DNA from: Actinoplanes lobatus
GTDB taxonomy: Bacteria > Actinomycetota > Actinomycetes > Mycobacteriales > Micromonosporaceae
Direction: 5' to 3'
NCBI RefSeq assembly: GCF_014205215.1
Contig: NZ_JACHNC010000001.1
Coordinates: forward strand, 6,258,501 to 6,322,500
DNA length: 64,000 nt
Part shown: piece by piece, positions 24,998 to 33,359 of the stretch
How the letters are laid out: every line of letters begins with the position of its first letter
How positions within the stretch are numbered: position 1 is the first letter of the stretch
Made by a program: the position numbers and the translations under genes
Notes under the pieces: generated by a model
Databases searched by the model: none
What the model saw: only the letters and a program-made list of their open reading frames with translations
Told to the model about the DNA's origin: nothing

Positions 24998-25927
24998 ATG
25001 CGCGCCGCAGTCCTCTCCTCGTTCGACGCCCCGCCCGCCTACCGCGACCACCCGGATCCCGCCACCACCGGTGACGGCGAGATGGTCGTCGAGGTGCTCG
25101 CGGCCGGCCTGCACCACCTGACCCGGTCCAAGGCCACCGGGGCGCACTACAGCAGCAACGGCGTGTTCCCGCTGGTCCCCGGCGTCGACGGCGTCGTCCG
25201 GGACCCGGCCGGCCGGCTGCGCTACGCGGTCCTCGACGACACCAGCCTCGGCACCTTCGCCGATCGGACCGTCATCGACGTACGCCGAAGTGTGCTCTTG
25301 CCGGAAGGCGCCGATCCGGTCCGGATCGCCGCCGCGATGAACCCCGGAATGTCCTCGTGGGTGGCCCTGCGCCGCCGCATCGCGTTCCAGCCGGGCCAGC
25401 GGGTCCTGATCCTCGGCGCCACCGGCAACGCCGGGCGGATGGCGATCCAGGTCGCGAAACTGTTCGGCGCCGGGCACGTGATCGCCGCCGGGCGCGACGC
25501 GTCCCGCCTGGCCGCCCTCACCGCGCTCGGCGCTGACGAGATCCGCACGTTCGACGAGATCCAGCACGCGGCCGACGTCGACGTCGTCCTCGACTACGTG
25601 TGGGGTGAGCCCGCCGCCGGCGCGATGATCCCGATGCTCACCGCGCGCGCCGACCGCACCGCGCCGCTGACCTGGATCCAGATCGGGTCCATGGCCGGCG
25701 CGTCCGCGCCGATCCCGTCGGCGGCGCTGCGTGCCGCCCGGTTGCAGATCATCGGCAGCGGCATCGGCTCGGTGCCGGCCCGCGACTTCCTCGCCGAGCT
25801 GCCGCAACTCGCGGCCGCGGTCGCCGGGGACACCATCGAGGTACGGGCGAAGGCCGTTCCGCTCGCCGACATCGCCCGGGCGTGGACCGCCGCCGACACC
25901 GGCGACCGCATCGTGCTGGTGCCCTGA
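24998..25927 (+). CDS. Zinc-type alcohol dehydrogenase-like/quinone oxidoreductase
   Basis: 309-residue medium-chain dehydrogenase/reductase of the zinc-independent quinone oxidoreductase branch. A GroES-like N-terminal domain with GVDGVVRD precedes a Rossmann domain with LILGATGNAGRMAIQVAKLFGA near residue 138. No zinc-ligand Cys cluster is present. It likely reduces a quinone or enone with NADPH. GGAGG lies just upstream. Control by the divergent MarR protein suggests induction by its electrophilic substrate. Confidence 0.86.
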   Translation: MRAAVLSSFDAPPAYRDHPDPATTGDGEMVVEVLAAGLHHLTRSKATGAHYSSNGVFPLVPGVDGVVRDPAGRLRYAVLDDTSLGTFADRTVIDVRRSVLLPEGADPVRIAAAMNPGMSSWVALRRRIAFQPGQRVLILGATGNAGRMAIQVAKLFGAGHVIAAGRDASRLAALTALGADEIRTFDEIQHAADVDVVLDYVWGEPAAGAMIPMLTARADRTAPLTWIQIGSMAGASAPIPSAALRAARLQIIGSGIGSVPARDFLAELPQLAAAVAGDTIEVRAKAVPLADIARAWTAADTGDRIVLVP

Positions 25928-25935
25928 CAACGGGC

Positions 25936-25954
25936 GGCGCCCGCGCCGGGCGCC
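25936..25954. terminator. Short GC hairpin after the oxidoreductase gene
   Basis: GGCGCCCG (25936-25943) and CGGGCGCC (25947-25954) form a perfect 8-bp stem with a 3-base loop, in the gap before the next gene. There is no T-tract, so it may be a weak terminator or attenuator. Confidence 0.35.
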
Positions 25955-25970
25955 TGGCAGAGTGGCGGGA

Positions 25971-27410
25971 GTGAATCTCGAAGAGGGTGCCGGCCTGCTG
26001 CACCGGCTCACGTCGTACGTGCCGGACCGCGACTGGGATGTTCCCGTCGACGACCCACGAATCCGCCACGACCTCGTCCCCAACGATCCCGCCACCCTGC
26101 CGCCGCAGATGAAGGCGTACCCGGGCGGGCCAGCGGTTCTGGCCCTGCCCCGCGACCTGCCCGACCCGGGTGTGAGCGCCACCGCGGTGCTGGCCGGGGT
26201 GGCGGCTGCGGCCCGGCCGCTGGACGCCGCGCACCTGGGCCGGATCCTCTTCCTGGGCGCCGGGGTGGTGCGCAGCGGCGAGCGCAACGGGCGCCGCATC
26301 CTGTTCCGTGCGGCCGGGTCGGCCGGGGCCCGATTCCCGCTCGAGGTGTACGTCAGCGCCCGTGACGTGGCCGGGGTGCCGGACGCCGTCTACTGGTACG
26401 ACGCGGTCGAACACGCCCTGGTCCGGATCGGTCCCGCCGCCGAGGGGACGGCGACCACCCTGGTCGTGACGGGGGTGCCCTGGCGGACCGGCTGGCGGTA
26501 CTCCGAACGCGGCTGGCGGCACCTCTACTGGGACGCCGGCACCCTGCTGGCGCAGTTGTGGGCCGCCGCCGACAGCACCGGGGCCGGGGCGCGGCTGCGC
26601 TCACTGTTCCCGGACGCGACGGTGCGTGAGCTGGTCGGCGCCGACGGCGTACACGAATATCCGCTCGCCCTGCTGTCGCTCGGCGACGGTGACCCGGCGA
26701 TCCGGCCGTCCGGACCGGCGACGCCGGGCGACCTGCCGGAGGTGGAGCTGCCGCTGTGCACCGGGGCGCAGCACGCCGGCGAGCGGGACACCCTCGGTGA
26801 GCCCTGGCCCGCCGGCGAGCCGCTGGCGGACGTGCCGTCGTCCGCCACGCTCGACGAGGTGATCCGCCGGCGGGGCTCGCAACGGCGGATGGACCGGTCC
26901 CGGACCCTGCCGGCCGACCTGCTGCGCTGGCCGGTGGCCGCGGCGCTGCGCGGGGTGCCGGTGCCGCACTGGGTCGCCGTGCACGGTGTCGACGACGTCA
27001 CGCCCGGCCTGTACCGATGGCCGGACCTGGACAAGCCGGCACGGGCCGGGGACCTGCGCGGGGAACTGCTGCGGGTCTGCCTCAACCAGGATCTGGCCGC
27101 CGACGCGGCGTACGTCGTCATCGCGGCCACCCCTCTCGAAACGCTCGACGACCGCGGCTACCGCGACGCCCAGCTGGCGGCCGGAATCGTGGAGGGCAGG
27201 CTGCATCTGGCCGCGTACGCGCTGGGCGCCGGCGCCTCCGGGATGACCTTCGTCGACTCGGACGTGCCCGCCCTGCTCGGCGAGCCCGGCGAGCTGGCGA
27301 CCCTGCTGTTCACCTGCGTGGGAGTCCCGGAATACCGCTCCCGGCCCGGCGGTGGGCCGGGTGACCCGGTGGCCGTCCGGATGGTCGTTCCCCGCCTGAC
27401 CGACTCCTGA
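25971..27410 (+). CDS. SagB/ThcOx-type dehydrogenase with two nitroreductase-like domains
   Basis: 479 residues, GTG start. Two FMN-dependent nitroreductase-like halves (about 1-230 and 275-479). In the second, EVIRRRGSQRRMDRS is the FMN-binding opening and EGRLHLAAYALGAGASGMTF the later core. SagB dehydrogenases oxidise azolines in thiazole/oxazole peptides. Here no cyclodehydratase, precursor peptide or YcaO gene is adjacent, so it belongs to the free-standing duplicated group of unknown substrate. The start is 43 bp after the oxidoreductase gene, possibly the same operon. Confidence 0.75.
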   Translation: MNLEEGAGLLHRLTSYVPDRDWDVPVDDPRIRHDLVPNDPATLPPQMKAYPGGPAVLALPRDLPDPGVSATAVLAGVAAAARPLDAAHLGRILFLGAGVVRSGERNGRRILFRAAGSAGARFPLEVYVSARDVAGVPDAVYWYDAVEHALVRIGPAAEGTATTLVVTGVPWRTGWRYSERGWRHLYWDAGTLLAQLWAAADSTGAGARLRSLFPDATVRELVGADGVHEYPLALLSLGDGDPAIRPSGPATPGDLPEVELPLCTGAQHAGERDTLGEPWPAGEPLADVPSSATLDEVIRRRGSQRRMDRSRTLPADLLRWPVAAALRGVPVPHWVAVHGVDDVTPGLYRWPDLDKPARAGDLRGELLRVCLNQDLAADAAYVVIAATPLETLDDRGYRDAQLAAGIVEGRLHLAAYALGAGASGMTFVDSDVPALLGEPGELATLLFTCVGVPEYRSRPGGGPGDPVAVRMVVPRLTDS

Positions 27411-27420
27411 CCCCGCCTCG

Positions 27421-28215
27421 TCAGATGTCGAAAATCAGCGCACGATGGTCGGAGACCTCCGGCTCGGCCATGATCTCGAACCGCTTGACCGCGGTCACGT
27501 CGGAGATCAGCAGGTAGCTCGCGTGGCGGACCGGCTTGGGGTAGCGCGACGTGCGGGTGTCGGCGTCGCGAACCAGGTCGGTCAGCCCGGTCTCCGCCAG
27601 CACGGCGAAGGTCTCACTGCCGGGCAGCAGGTTCAGGTCCCCGCAGACCACGACAAGATCCTCAGGACCACGAAGCCGGCGTACGAGGGCCGCGAGCCGA
27701 TCGGCCTGCCGCCGGCGTGCCGGGGTGTCGCCCTTGCCGCCGGGGTCGCGCAGCCCGTGCACCTGCACCACCCAGACGGACCGGCCACTGTCGTGGGCCA
27801 CGGTACGCACGGCCAGCGCGATGCGGGGCCGGTCCCCGGTCGGCCACTCGTCGTGGTCGGTGAACCGTCCATGCACGAAGGTGGCGTCGAGGCCGCACAC
27901 GGTCAGGTCCTCGGCGACCAGGGTGGCCAGGCCGAAGTCCTGCCGGTGGCGGGCGCCCGCGCCGTCGTGCACCGGCCCGGAGTCGCTCGCCGCGAAATGG
28001 CCCTGATGGCGGGGCAGCACTCCGCGTACGTCCTCGAAGAGATCGGCACGCTGGGGCAGGGAGCGTTCCGCGTCGGCGAAGCTGGTCCAGCCGCTCAGCC
28101 CCGGGGTCCGCGTCACCTCCTGGAGGCAGACGACGTCCGCCCCGCTGCCGGGCAGCCACGTGAGCAGCTCGTCGGCCATCGCCCCACCCCAGGCGTTCAC
28201 ACTTGCGATCCGCAC
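27421..28215 (-). CDS. Endonuclease/exonuclease/phosphatase-family hydrolase
   Basis: 264 residues with the EEP fold: metal-binding Glu in CLQEV (near 33), catalytic His in VVQVHGLRD, GDLNLLP (near 194) and the terminal SDHRALIF. Members cleave phosphodiesters in DNA, RNA, phospholipids or inositol phosphates. No signal peptide, so it acts in the cytoplasm. GTG start. It ends convergently 10 bp from the SagB-type gene. Substrate undetermined. Confidence 0.82.
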   Translation of the reverse strand: MRIASVNAWGGAMADELLTWLPGSGADVVCLQEVTRTPGLSGWTSFADAERSLPQRADLFEDVRGVLPRHQGHFAASDSGPVHDGAGARHRQDFGLATLVAEDLTVCGLDATFVHGRFTDHDEWPTGDRPRIALAVRTVAHDSGRSVWVVQVHGLRDPGGKGDTPARRRQADRLAALVRRLRGPEDLVVVCGDLNLLPGSETFAVLAETGLTDLVRDADTRTSRYPKPVRHASYLLISDVTAVKRFEIMAEPEVSDHRALIFDI

Positions 28216-28351
28216 TTCGACCTTCCTGCCGTGTCGCCGTTACGAGAATCGTTGGACATGATCCCGAATCGCGGGTTCGGAGGCGACTGAAATAGGGCCC
28301 GGGCGGCCGTATTCTCAATTCGCTCCGGTGTCGATGGAAATGGGGGAGACC

Positions 28352-29353
28352 ATGCGGATCACCGTGCTGGGCGCGGGTTCTTGGGGCACCACGGTCGCGT
28401 CCGTTCTCACCCGCAGAGATCACGAGTCGCTGATCTGGGCGCGTAACCCGGCCACCGCGGAAGAGATCGACGTCAAACATTGCAACGAGCGTTATCTCGC
28501 CGGTTTTCCGCTGCCGACGCGGCTTCGCGCCACCGCCGACCTCGCCGAGGCGGCCGCCCACGCCGAGCTGCTGGTCGTCGGGGTGCCCACCGGCGCGTTC
28601 CGGGAAACGCTGGAGCAGGTCAAGCCGGACCTGCACCCGTGGATCCCGGTGGTGAGCCTCAGCAAGGGGCTGGAGCGCGACTCGCTTCTGCGGATGACCG
28701 AGGTGATCAAGGAGGTGCTGCCGGGACATCCGGCGGCCGCTCTCACCGGCCCCAACCTGGCCAAGGAGATCATGGCCGGAATGGCGGCGGCCACCGTGAT
28801 CGCGACCGAGGACCTGACCGTCGCCTCCGAGATCCAGCGGGTGTTCCGGCGCGGCCTGCTGCGCGTCTACACCAACCACGACGTGATCGGCTGCGAGGTC
28901 GGCGGCGCGCTCAAGAACGTCGTCGCGATCGCCACCGGCATCGCCCAGGGGCTGGGCGTCGGTGACAACACCCGGGCCGGCGTGATCTCCCGCGGGCTCG
29001 CCGAACTGACCACCCTGGCCGTCGCGATGGGCGGCGAACCGAGCACGCTGGCCGGCCTGGCCGGGATGGGCGACCTGGTGGCGACGTGCATCAGCCCGCA
29101 CAGCCGCAACCGGCACGTCGGCGAGCAACTCGGCCGCGGCCGCAGCCTCGCCGACATCCTGGCGGAGATGGGGCAGGTCGCCGAAGGGGTCAAGACCGTG
29201 CACGCCGCCGTCCAGCTGGCCGACCAGCACGGGCTGCCCATGCCCATCACCCGGACGATCCATCGGGTCGTCACCGGCGAGATCACCGCCGAACGCGCCT
29301 ACGCGGGCCTGCTGCGCACCCATCCGGCCGGCCACGAATCCGAACCCGGCTGA
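28352..29353 (+). CDS. gpsA: Glycerol-3-phosphate dehydrogenase [NAD(P)+]
   Basis: 333 residues, the usual length. Catalyses reduction of dihydroxyacetone phosphate to sn-glycerol 3-phosphate for phospholipid synthesis. The N-terminal GAGSWGTT dinucleotide motif, VVSLSKGLE, the ALTGPNLAKEI segment, catalytic Lys in EVGGALKNVVAIATGIAQG and the GLAGMGDLVATC motif are all intact. ATG 28352 gives the conserved MRITVLGAGSWG start, just after GGGGGAG (28342-28348). In-frame GTG and ATG codons at 28328-28342 are possible but add a non-conserved extension. Confidence 0.93.
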   Translation: MRITVLGAGSWGTTVASVLTRRDHESLIWARNPATAEEIDVKHCNERYLAGFPLPTRLRATADLAEAAAHAELLVVGVPTGAFRETLEQVKPDLHPWIPVVSLSKGLERDSLLRMTEVIKEVLPGHPAAALTGPNLAKEIMAGMAAATVIATEDLTVASEIQRVFRRGLLRVYTNHDVIGCEVGGALKNVVAIATGIAQGLGVGDNTRAGVISRGLAELTTLAVAMGGEPSTLAGLAGMGDLVATCISPHSRNRHVGEQLGRGRSLADILAEMGQVAEGVKTVHAAVQLADQHGLPMPITRTIHRVVTGEITAERAYAGLLRTHPAGHESEPG

Positions 29354-29395
29354 CGCCGGCGACGTTCGCGTAGTCTTCGGCCGGTGAGGGAGATC

Positions 29396-29881
29396 GTGAC
29401 GTATGTCGAGATGACCGATCGTGACCAGCTGGTCCCGGCCGAGCCGGCGCCCGGCCTGGCGCTGGAGACCCTGGACCGCGACTCACCCCTGGTGGTCGGT
29501 CTACAGGTCAAGATCGGTTCCCCGTACGGGTGGAAGTGCGTCACCCGCACCGATCAGCAGTGGGCCGGCTGGTATGCCGAGCACCCGGACCGGCTGTTCC
29601 GGCTGTTGACCGTCCAGGGCGAGCCGGCCGGCCTGGTCACCTACGATCTCCACCCCGGCGACGAGGTGGAGATCGAGACCTTCGGCCTGGTGCCGGGTTT
29701 CGTCGGGACGGGACTCGGCGGGTACGCGCTGACCCTCGCGCTGGAGCAGGCGTGGACGCTGACGCCCACAGTGGCCAGGGTCTGGCTGCACACGTCGTCG
29801 CTGGACCACCCCAACGCCCTGCGCAACTACCACCGCCGCGGCCTGCGCACCTTCAAGACCGAAGTCGGCGACCGTACGTGA
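29396..29881 (+). CDS. GNAT-family N-acetyltransferase
   Basis: 161 residues. The acetyl-CoA loop is represented by LVPGFVGTGLGGYALTLALEQAW, followed by VARVWLHTSSLDHPNALRNYHRRGL, the conserved GNAT motif B. Target amine unknown. I chose GTG 29396 because AGGGAG (29387-29392) fits it. GTG 29384 lacks a ribosome site. It lies 42 bp after gpsA and abuts the convergent lipoprotein gene. Confidence 0.83.
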   Translation: MTYVEMTDRDQLVPAEPAPGLALETLDRDSPLVVGLQVKIGSPYGWKCVTRTDQQWAGWYAEHPDRLFRLLTVQGEPAGLVTYDLHPGDEVEIETFGLVPGFVGTGLGGYALTLALEQAWTLTPTVARVWLHTSSLDHPNALRNYHRRGLRTFKTEVGDRT

Positions 29882-31021
29882 TCAGGGCGCCCAGATCCAG
29901 GCGTCGTCGACGACGGTCGGTGTGCCGTCGAAGCTCGCGCCGCCGAACACCAGCATGCGGACGCCCGCCGCGACGACCGTGCGGTGGGTGACGTCGCCGC
30001 CGGGGATGGCGGGAATCGGCTGCCACGTACCGGTCGCGGTGTCGAGAACGACACCCTCGGAGCCGAAATAGACCGCCGTGCCGCCGGTGCGGGCGCCCGC
30101 GGAGGCGATGTCGCGGGCCGGCGGGGTCGGCAGGTCCGACCAGGCGCCGGTGGCCGGGGCGAGGCCGCCGCCGTACGGGTAGGTGCGTCCCCAGCCGTTG
30201 ACCTCCCCGCCGTCGGCGCCGCCGAGCATCGGGTTGACCAGCTCGTCGCCCGCCGCGAGCCACGGCCCGGTGCCCAGGATCTCCGAGTCGGGCAGCCGCC
30301 GCCACGAGCCGGCGGCGAGATCCAGCGTCGCGGCCCGGGTGAGCGCGGGCTTCTCGGAGCCCGGGTTCGGGACCAGTTCGTGGTCGAACAGGACCAGTTC
30401 GCTGCCGGTCCAGGCCATCGCCCGGTCGAACGCGGGGTTCAGCGGATCCGCCGGCAGCTCGGACCACGTCGCGGTCCGGGGTTCGAAGACGTAGTCCTTC
30501 CCGCCGCCGTTCTCCTCGCTGCCCAGGTAGGCCACGAGCCGGTCGCCCGCGGCGAGCAGGTAGTAGCCGCCACCGAACGGCACCGGCAGCCGGGCCCAGG
30601 CGTCGCCGTCGATCCGGTAGGCGAGCAGCTCCTTGCCGTCGGGTGGTAGGACGTACGCGGTTCCGCCGACGACGGCACTCTCGCCTCCGGTCAGCGGCAC
30701 GGGCGAATCGGCGATCTTCCGCCAGCGGGTCGTGGCCGGGTCGTAGGCGGCTCCGTCGGCGAGCGGCGTGGGATCGCCGACGCAGGATGCGTTGGGCGGG
30801 CAGGGCGATGCGTCGCTGCCGCCGATGAGCAGCACCTCGCGGCCGGTCCACAGCCCGAGCACCGCCTCACGGGGACTCAGCGGCGACTTCGGGAGAGCCG
30901 TCCACTCATTCGCGACCATCGGTTCGCCGGCTTCCGTCACCACCGGTTCGGCGTGCTCGGCGCAGCCCGCGAGCAGGCCACACAGACCGATCAACACCAC
31001 TGCCATCCCCGTACGTCTCAT
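29882..31021 (-). CDS. Kelch-like beta-propeller lipoprotein
   Basis: 379 residues. The signal sequence ends in the lipobox LLAGC, so the protein should be anchored to the outer face of the membrane. The mature part has about six kelch-type blades, for example YDPATTRWRKIADSPVPL, FEPRTATWSELPADPLNP and LDTATGTWQPIPAIPGG, each with the aromatic/WxxLP signature. No catalytic motif is seen. A binding or sensing role on the cell surface is likely, but the ligand is unknown. Confidence 0.82.
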   Translation of the reverse strand: MRRTGMAVVLIGLCGLLAGCAEHAEPVVTEAGEPMVANEWTALPKSPLSPREAVLGLWTGREVLLIGGSDASPCPPNASCVGDPTPLADGAAYDPATTRWRKIADSPVPLTGGESAVVGGTAYVLPPDGKELLAYRIDGDAWARLPVPFGGGYYLLAAGDRLVAYLGSEENGGGKDYVFEPRTATWSELPADPLNPAFDRAMAWTGSELVLFDHELVPNPGSEKPALTRAATLDLAAGSWRRLPDSEILGTGPWLAAGDELVNPMLGGADGGEVNGWGRTYPYGGGLAPATGAWSDLPTPPARDIASAGARTGGTAVYFGSEGVVLDTATGTWQPIPAIPGGDVTHRTVVAAGVRMLVFGGASFDGTPTVVDDAWIWAP

Positions 31022-31161
31022 CGCGGTTGGACTCCCGACCTGCCGTCACGGTTCCCGCGTGCAGGCGTACGCGGAAATGTGATCGAAAGCGGGAGGACGC
31101 CGCCTGCGCCGCCATCCCGCCTGGGCGGGGCGCCCGAAATGTGTTTTGCGATCATCGGCGG

Positions 31162-31668
31162 ATGGAGTTCCTACTCGATCCGCCGTACGGGGCCGGCCCG
31201 CTGCGGCTGGGGATGGACGCGGACGAGGCGCGGGCCGCGCTGGAGACCGTCGGGCCGCTGCGGCCGTCGGGCGACGGCACGCTCGCCGTGCATCTGGGCA
31301 GCGGCCTCGGGTTCAGCGTGGGGTTCGGGGTCGGGCCAACACTCGGCCGGGTCAACGCGATCGAGGTGTGGCGGCCGCACGAGCGGGACGTGGTGCGCTT
31401 CCGTGACGTCGACGTGTTCGGGCTGCCCGCGCTGGAGGTCGTGGCCCGGATCCGGCGCCACGTGGAAGTCGTCGCGAACGAGGACGACGACGGGTTCACC
31501 GCACGGGAGCTGTATCTCGCGCTGTGGCGGCCGTTCGCGGAGGACGACGACCCGGAGGAGCCCGAGGGCTACTTCTTCCAGTCGGTTCTCGTCGCCAGGC
31601 CGGGTTACGACGACACTCCGGCCGAGGCGGCGGCACGGCTGGCGGCAGGACAGGAGCCCGGGTACTGA
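31162..31668 (+). CDS. Hypothetical protein
   Basis: 168 residues, not recognised. It opens LLDPPYGAGPLRLGMDADEARAA, a pattern seen in several small actinobacterial proteins of polymorphic-toxin-immunity or DUF type, followed by acidic stretches (FAEDDDPEEPEG). No signal peptide or membrane segment. The stop overlaps the start of the next small frame (TGATG), implying co-translation. Good third-position GC supports it being a real gene. Confidence 0.65.
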   Translation: MEFLLDPPYGAGPLRLGMDADEARAALETVGPLRPSGDGTLAVHLGSGLGFSVGFGVGPTLGRVNAIEVWRPHERDVVRFRDVDVFGLPALEVVARIRRHVEVVANEDDDGFTARELYLALWRPFAEDDDPEEPEGYFFQSVLVARPGYDDTPAEAAARLAAGQEPGY

Positions 31669-31825
31669 TGGATCCTCAGGAGACGCGGCAGCGCTACGTC
31701 GTCGAGCCGGACCCAGCCTGGGGGACCTGGCCTACGTTCCGCGGGTCGGTCTCACCGTCAGCGGGCAGACGCTCGACGTCCTGCGGGCCCATTGCGGACA
31801 TCTCCTATGGTCGGTCCAGCCGTAG
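31668..31825 (+). pseudogene. Small gene broken by a one-base frameshift
   Basis: The frame begins at an ATG overlapping the preceding stop and reads MDPQETRQRYVVEPDPAWG. It then degenerates, while the frame one base away continues DLAYVPRVGLTVSGQTLDVL and ends HCGHLLWSVQP before a stop at 31825. Inserting one G into the run at 31720-31724 joins the two halves into about 52 residues. Either a true frameshift or a homopolymer error in the sequence. The product is not recognised. Confidence 0.5.
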
Positions 31826-31846
31826 ACGTCAGGAACGGGGGTCGCC

Positions 31847-32206
31847 GTGGGTTCGCCGGAGGAACAGTCGGCTCTGCCGCGGTTCATGATCCTCATCTAT
31901 GAGCGTGAGGTTCCGGAGAGTGTGCGGGCGGCCTCGCCCACCCTCATCGAGGCGCACATGCACCTGCCCCGGCAGGTCGCCGAGACGGGTGGCCGGATCG
32001 TCGCCGGCAACGCCATGCTGCCGGCCTCGACCGCGGTTTCGGTCCGGGACAACACCCTGGTCGAGGGGTCGCTCATCGACAGCCCTCAGACTCTCGCCGC
32101 CTATTTCGTCGTGGAGGCGTCGGACCTCGACCACGCCGTCTGGATCGGCCGGATGATTCCGGTCGCCGACGGCTGGGTCGAGGTCCGCCCGATTCTGACC
32201 GCTTGA
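31847..32206 (+). CDS. YCII-related domain protein
   Basis: 119 residues of the YCII/DGPF ferredoxin-like fold: FMILIYERE opening strand, HMHLPRQVAETGGRIVAGNAM, and AYFVVEASDLDHAVWIGRMIP then GWVEVRPI. Such proteins are small cytoplasmic enzymes or sigma-factor-associated partners of unknown reaction. GTG 31847 is the annotated start; the conserved strand begins at residue 14, so ATG 31886 is an alternative. It lies 21 bp after the frameshifted small gene. Confidence 0.75.
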   Translation: MGSPEEQSALPRFMILIYEREVPESVRAASPTLIEAHMHLPRQVAETGGRIVAGNAMLPASTAVSVRDNTLVEGSLIDSPQTLAAYFVVEASDLDHAVWIGRMIPVADGWVEVRPILTA

Positions 32207-32219
32207 ACCGGACCGCGGG

Positions 32220-32933
32220 TCACGGGCGGTTGTACAGCGTCCAGTGGTCCAGCTGGGTGAGGGCGCGCGCGTAGGCACGGACCGAGGTGCCGGCCGTCAG
32301 CCCGGCGACGCCCACATGTTCGGCGGCGAGCCGTTCGGCGTCGGCCAGGTCGGTGGGTGGGCGGGAGACCTCGAATCCGGTGGCGAGACCGATGACGACG
32401 GGGATCGCGCCGTACCGGTCGTGCCATCGGCGGGCAACGGCCGTCGACACCGCCGAGTTCTGGCCCATCAGGGCGGCGTAGCCGTCGAGGTACGCGAAAG
32501 CCGCCCACGGTTCCGGCCGGGGCACGATGACCAGCGCTTCGGGTTCGCCGAACGACGCCACGTCGTAACAGTCCAGGTTGTAGCCCTCGTCGCCGGTGCC
32601 GAGGATCTCCGGGTCCCGGCCGCGGGAGCCGGGCATCTGTGAACCCGGCTGCCGTGTCAGGAAGTCCTCCACATCGAAGTCCGCCGCCTGGGCGATCAGC
32701 TCGCCGGGAGCGGCGGCGTGATGGAAGACCGGGTCGGTGACCAGGAACGACGGATTGACGAGAACCGGGTAGTGGCCCTCGATCCGGGCACGCACCGAGC
32801 GCCACATCCGCTGGGCGTCCCCGGCGATGTCCACGACGATCACCGTCTCGTCGTGGACGCTGTACTGCCTGGCGCGGTGTGATTCGAGGCCGGCGGCTCG
32901 CAGGATCTGTTGCACGCCGTGAATGCTAGACAT
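32220..32933 (-). CDS. DUF4253-like protein
   Basis: 237 residues, cytoplasmic. The C-terminal half (about 130-237), with ARRWHDRYGAIPVVIGLATGF and a terminal HWTLYNRP, resembles DUF4253 proteins, in which a W...YGA.P motif and terminal W are conserved. The N-terminal half has EGHYPVLVN, also seen in that group. Function unknown; some relatives sit in toxin-immunity contexts. Convergent with the YCII gene, 13 bp away. Confidence 0.6.
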   Translation of the reverse strand: MSSIHGVQQILRAAGLESHRARQYSVHDETVIVVDIAGDAQRMWRSVRARIEGHYPVLVNPSFLVTDPVFHHAAAPGELIAQAADFDVEDFLTRQPGSQMPGSRGRDPEILGTGDEGYNLDCYDVASFGEPEALVIVPRPEPWAAFAYLDGYAALMGQNSAVSTAVARRWHDRYGAIPVVIGLATGFEVSRPPTDLADAERLAAEHVGVAGLTAGTSVRAYARALTQLDHWTLYNRP

Positions 32934-33104
32934 CTTTCGTGGTCGAGGTCCGTGTCTCGCTTCCGGCTCTTTTTCCGGTACGCGTGAGCTCGTCCCGCCT
33001 TCTCAGGGCCGTTGCGTCCGGTCGGCGCGCGCTTGCTGCCCACTGCGGCCTGTGCCGCGCCCGCCGGGCGTAGATCGGTGGCCGGGCAGGCCCGCCCACC
33101 ATGA

Positions 33105-33359
33105 AACACCGAGGTCACGTACTGGATCGATCGGGTTCTGTGGGGCCGGGGCGTCGCCGGGCGGGCGCTCGGCCTGCTGCTCGCGGAGGTCACCGTCCGG
33201 CCGGTGTTCGCGCGGGCCGCGAGCGACAACGTGGGCTCACTCGCGGTGCTGCGCCGGGCGGGCTTTCAGATCATCGGTACGGACATCGGGTACGCGAACG
33301 GGCGCAAAGGGGAGATCGAGGAGACGATCCTGCGCCTGGATCACGCCGCCGGCGCGTAG
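33105..33359 (+). pseudogene. 5'-truncated GNAT acetyltransferase
   Basis: The frame begins after a stop at 33102 and has no ATG. It encodes EVTYWIDRVLWGRGVAGRAL, then a LAEVTVRPVFARAASDNVGS segment, LAVLRRAGFQIIGTD and a final EIEETILRLDHAAGA. These are the C-terminal half of a RimJ/RimL-type acetyltransferase, including the acetyl-CoA loop WGRGVAG and the SLAVLRRAGF motif. Roughly the first 80 residues are missing. A GC hairpin (33077-33100) stands just upstream of the break. Its 3' end overlaps the convergent GGDEF-EAL gene by 19 bp. Confidence 0.65.

Noticed and set aside
32840..33229. Minus-strand 129-residue frame in the gap after the DUF4253 gene
   Set aside because: Composition is Arg/Ser/Thr-rich shadow, and it lies antisense to the GNAT remnant.
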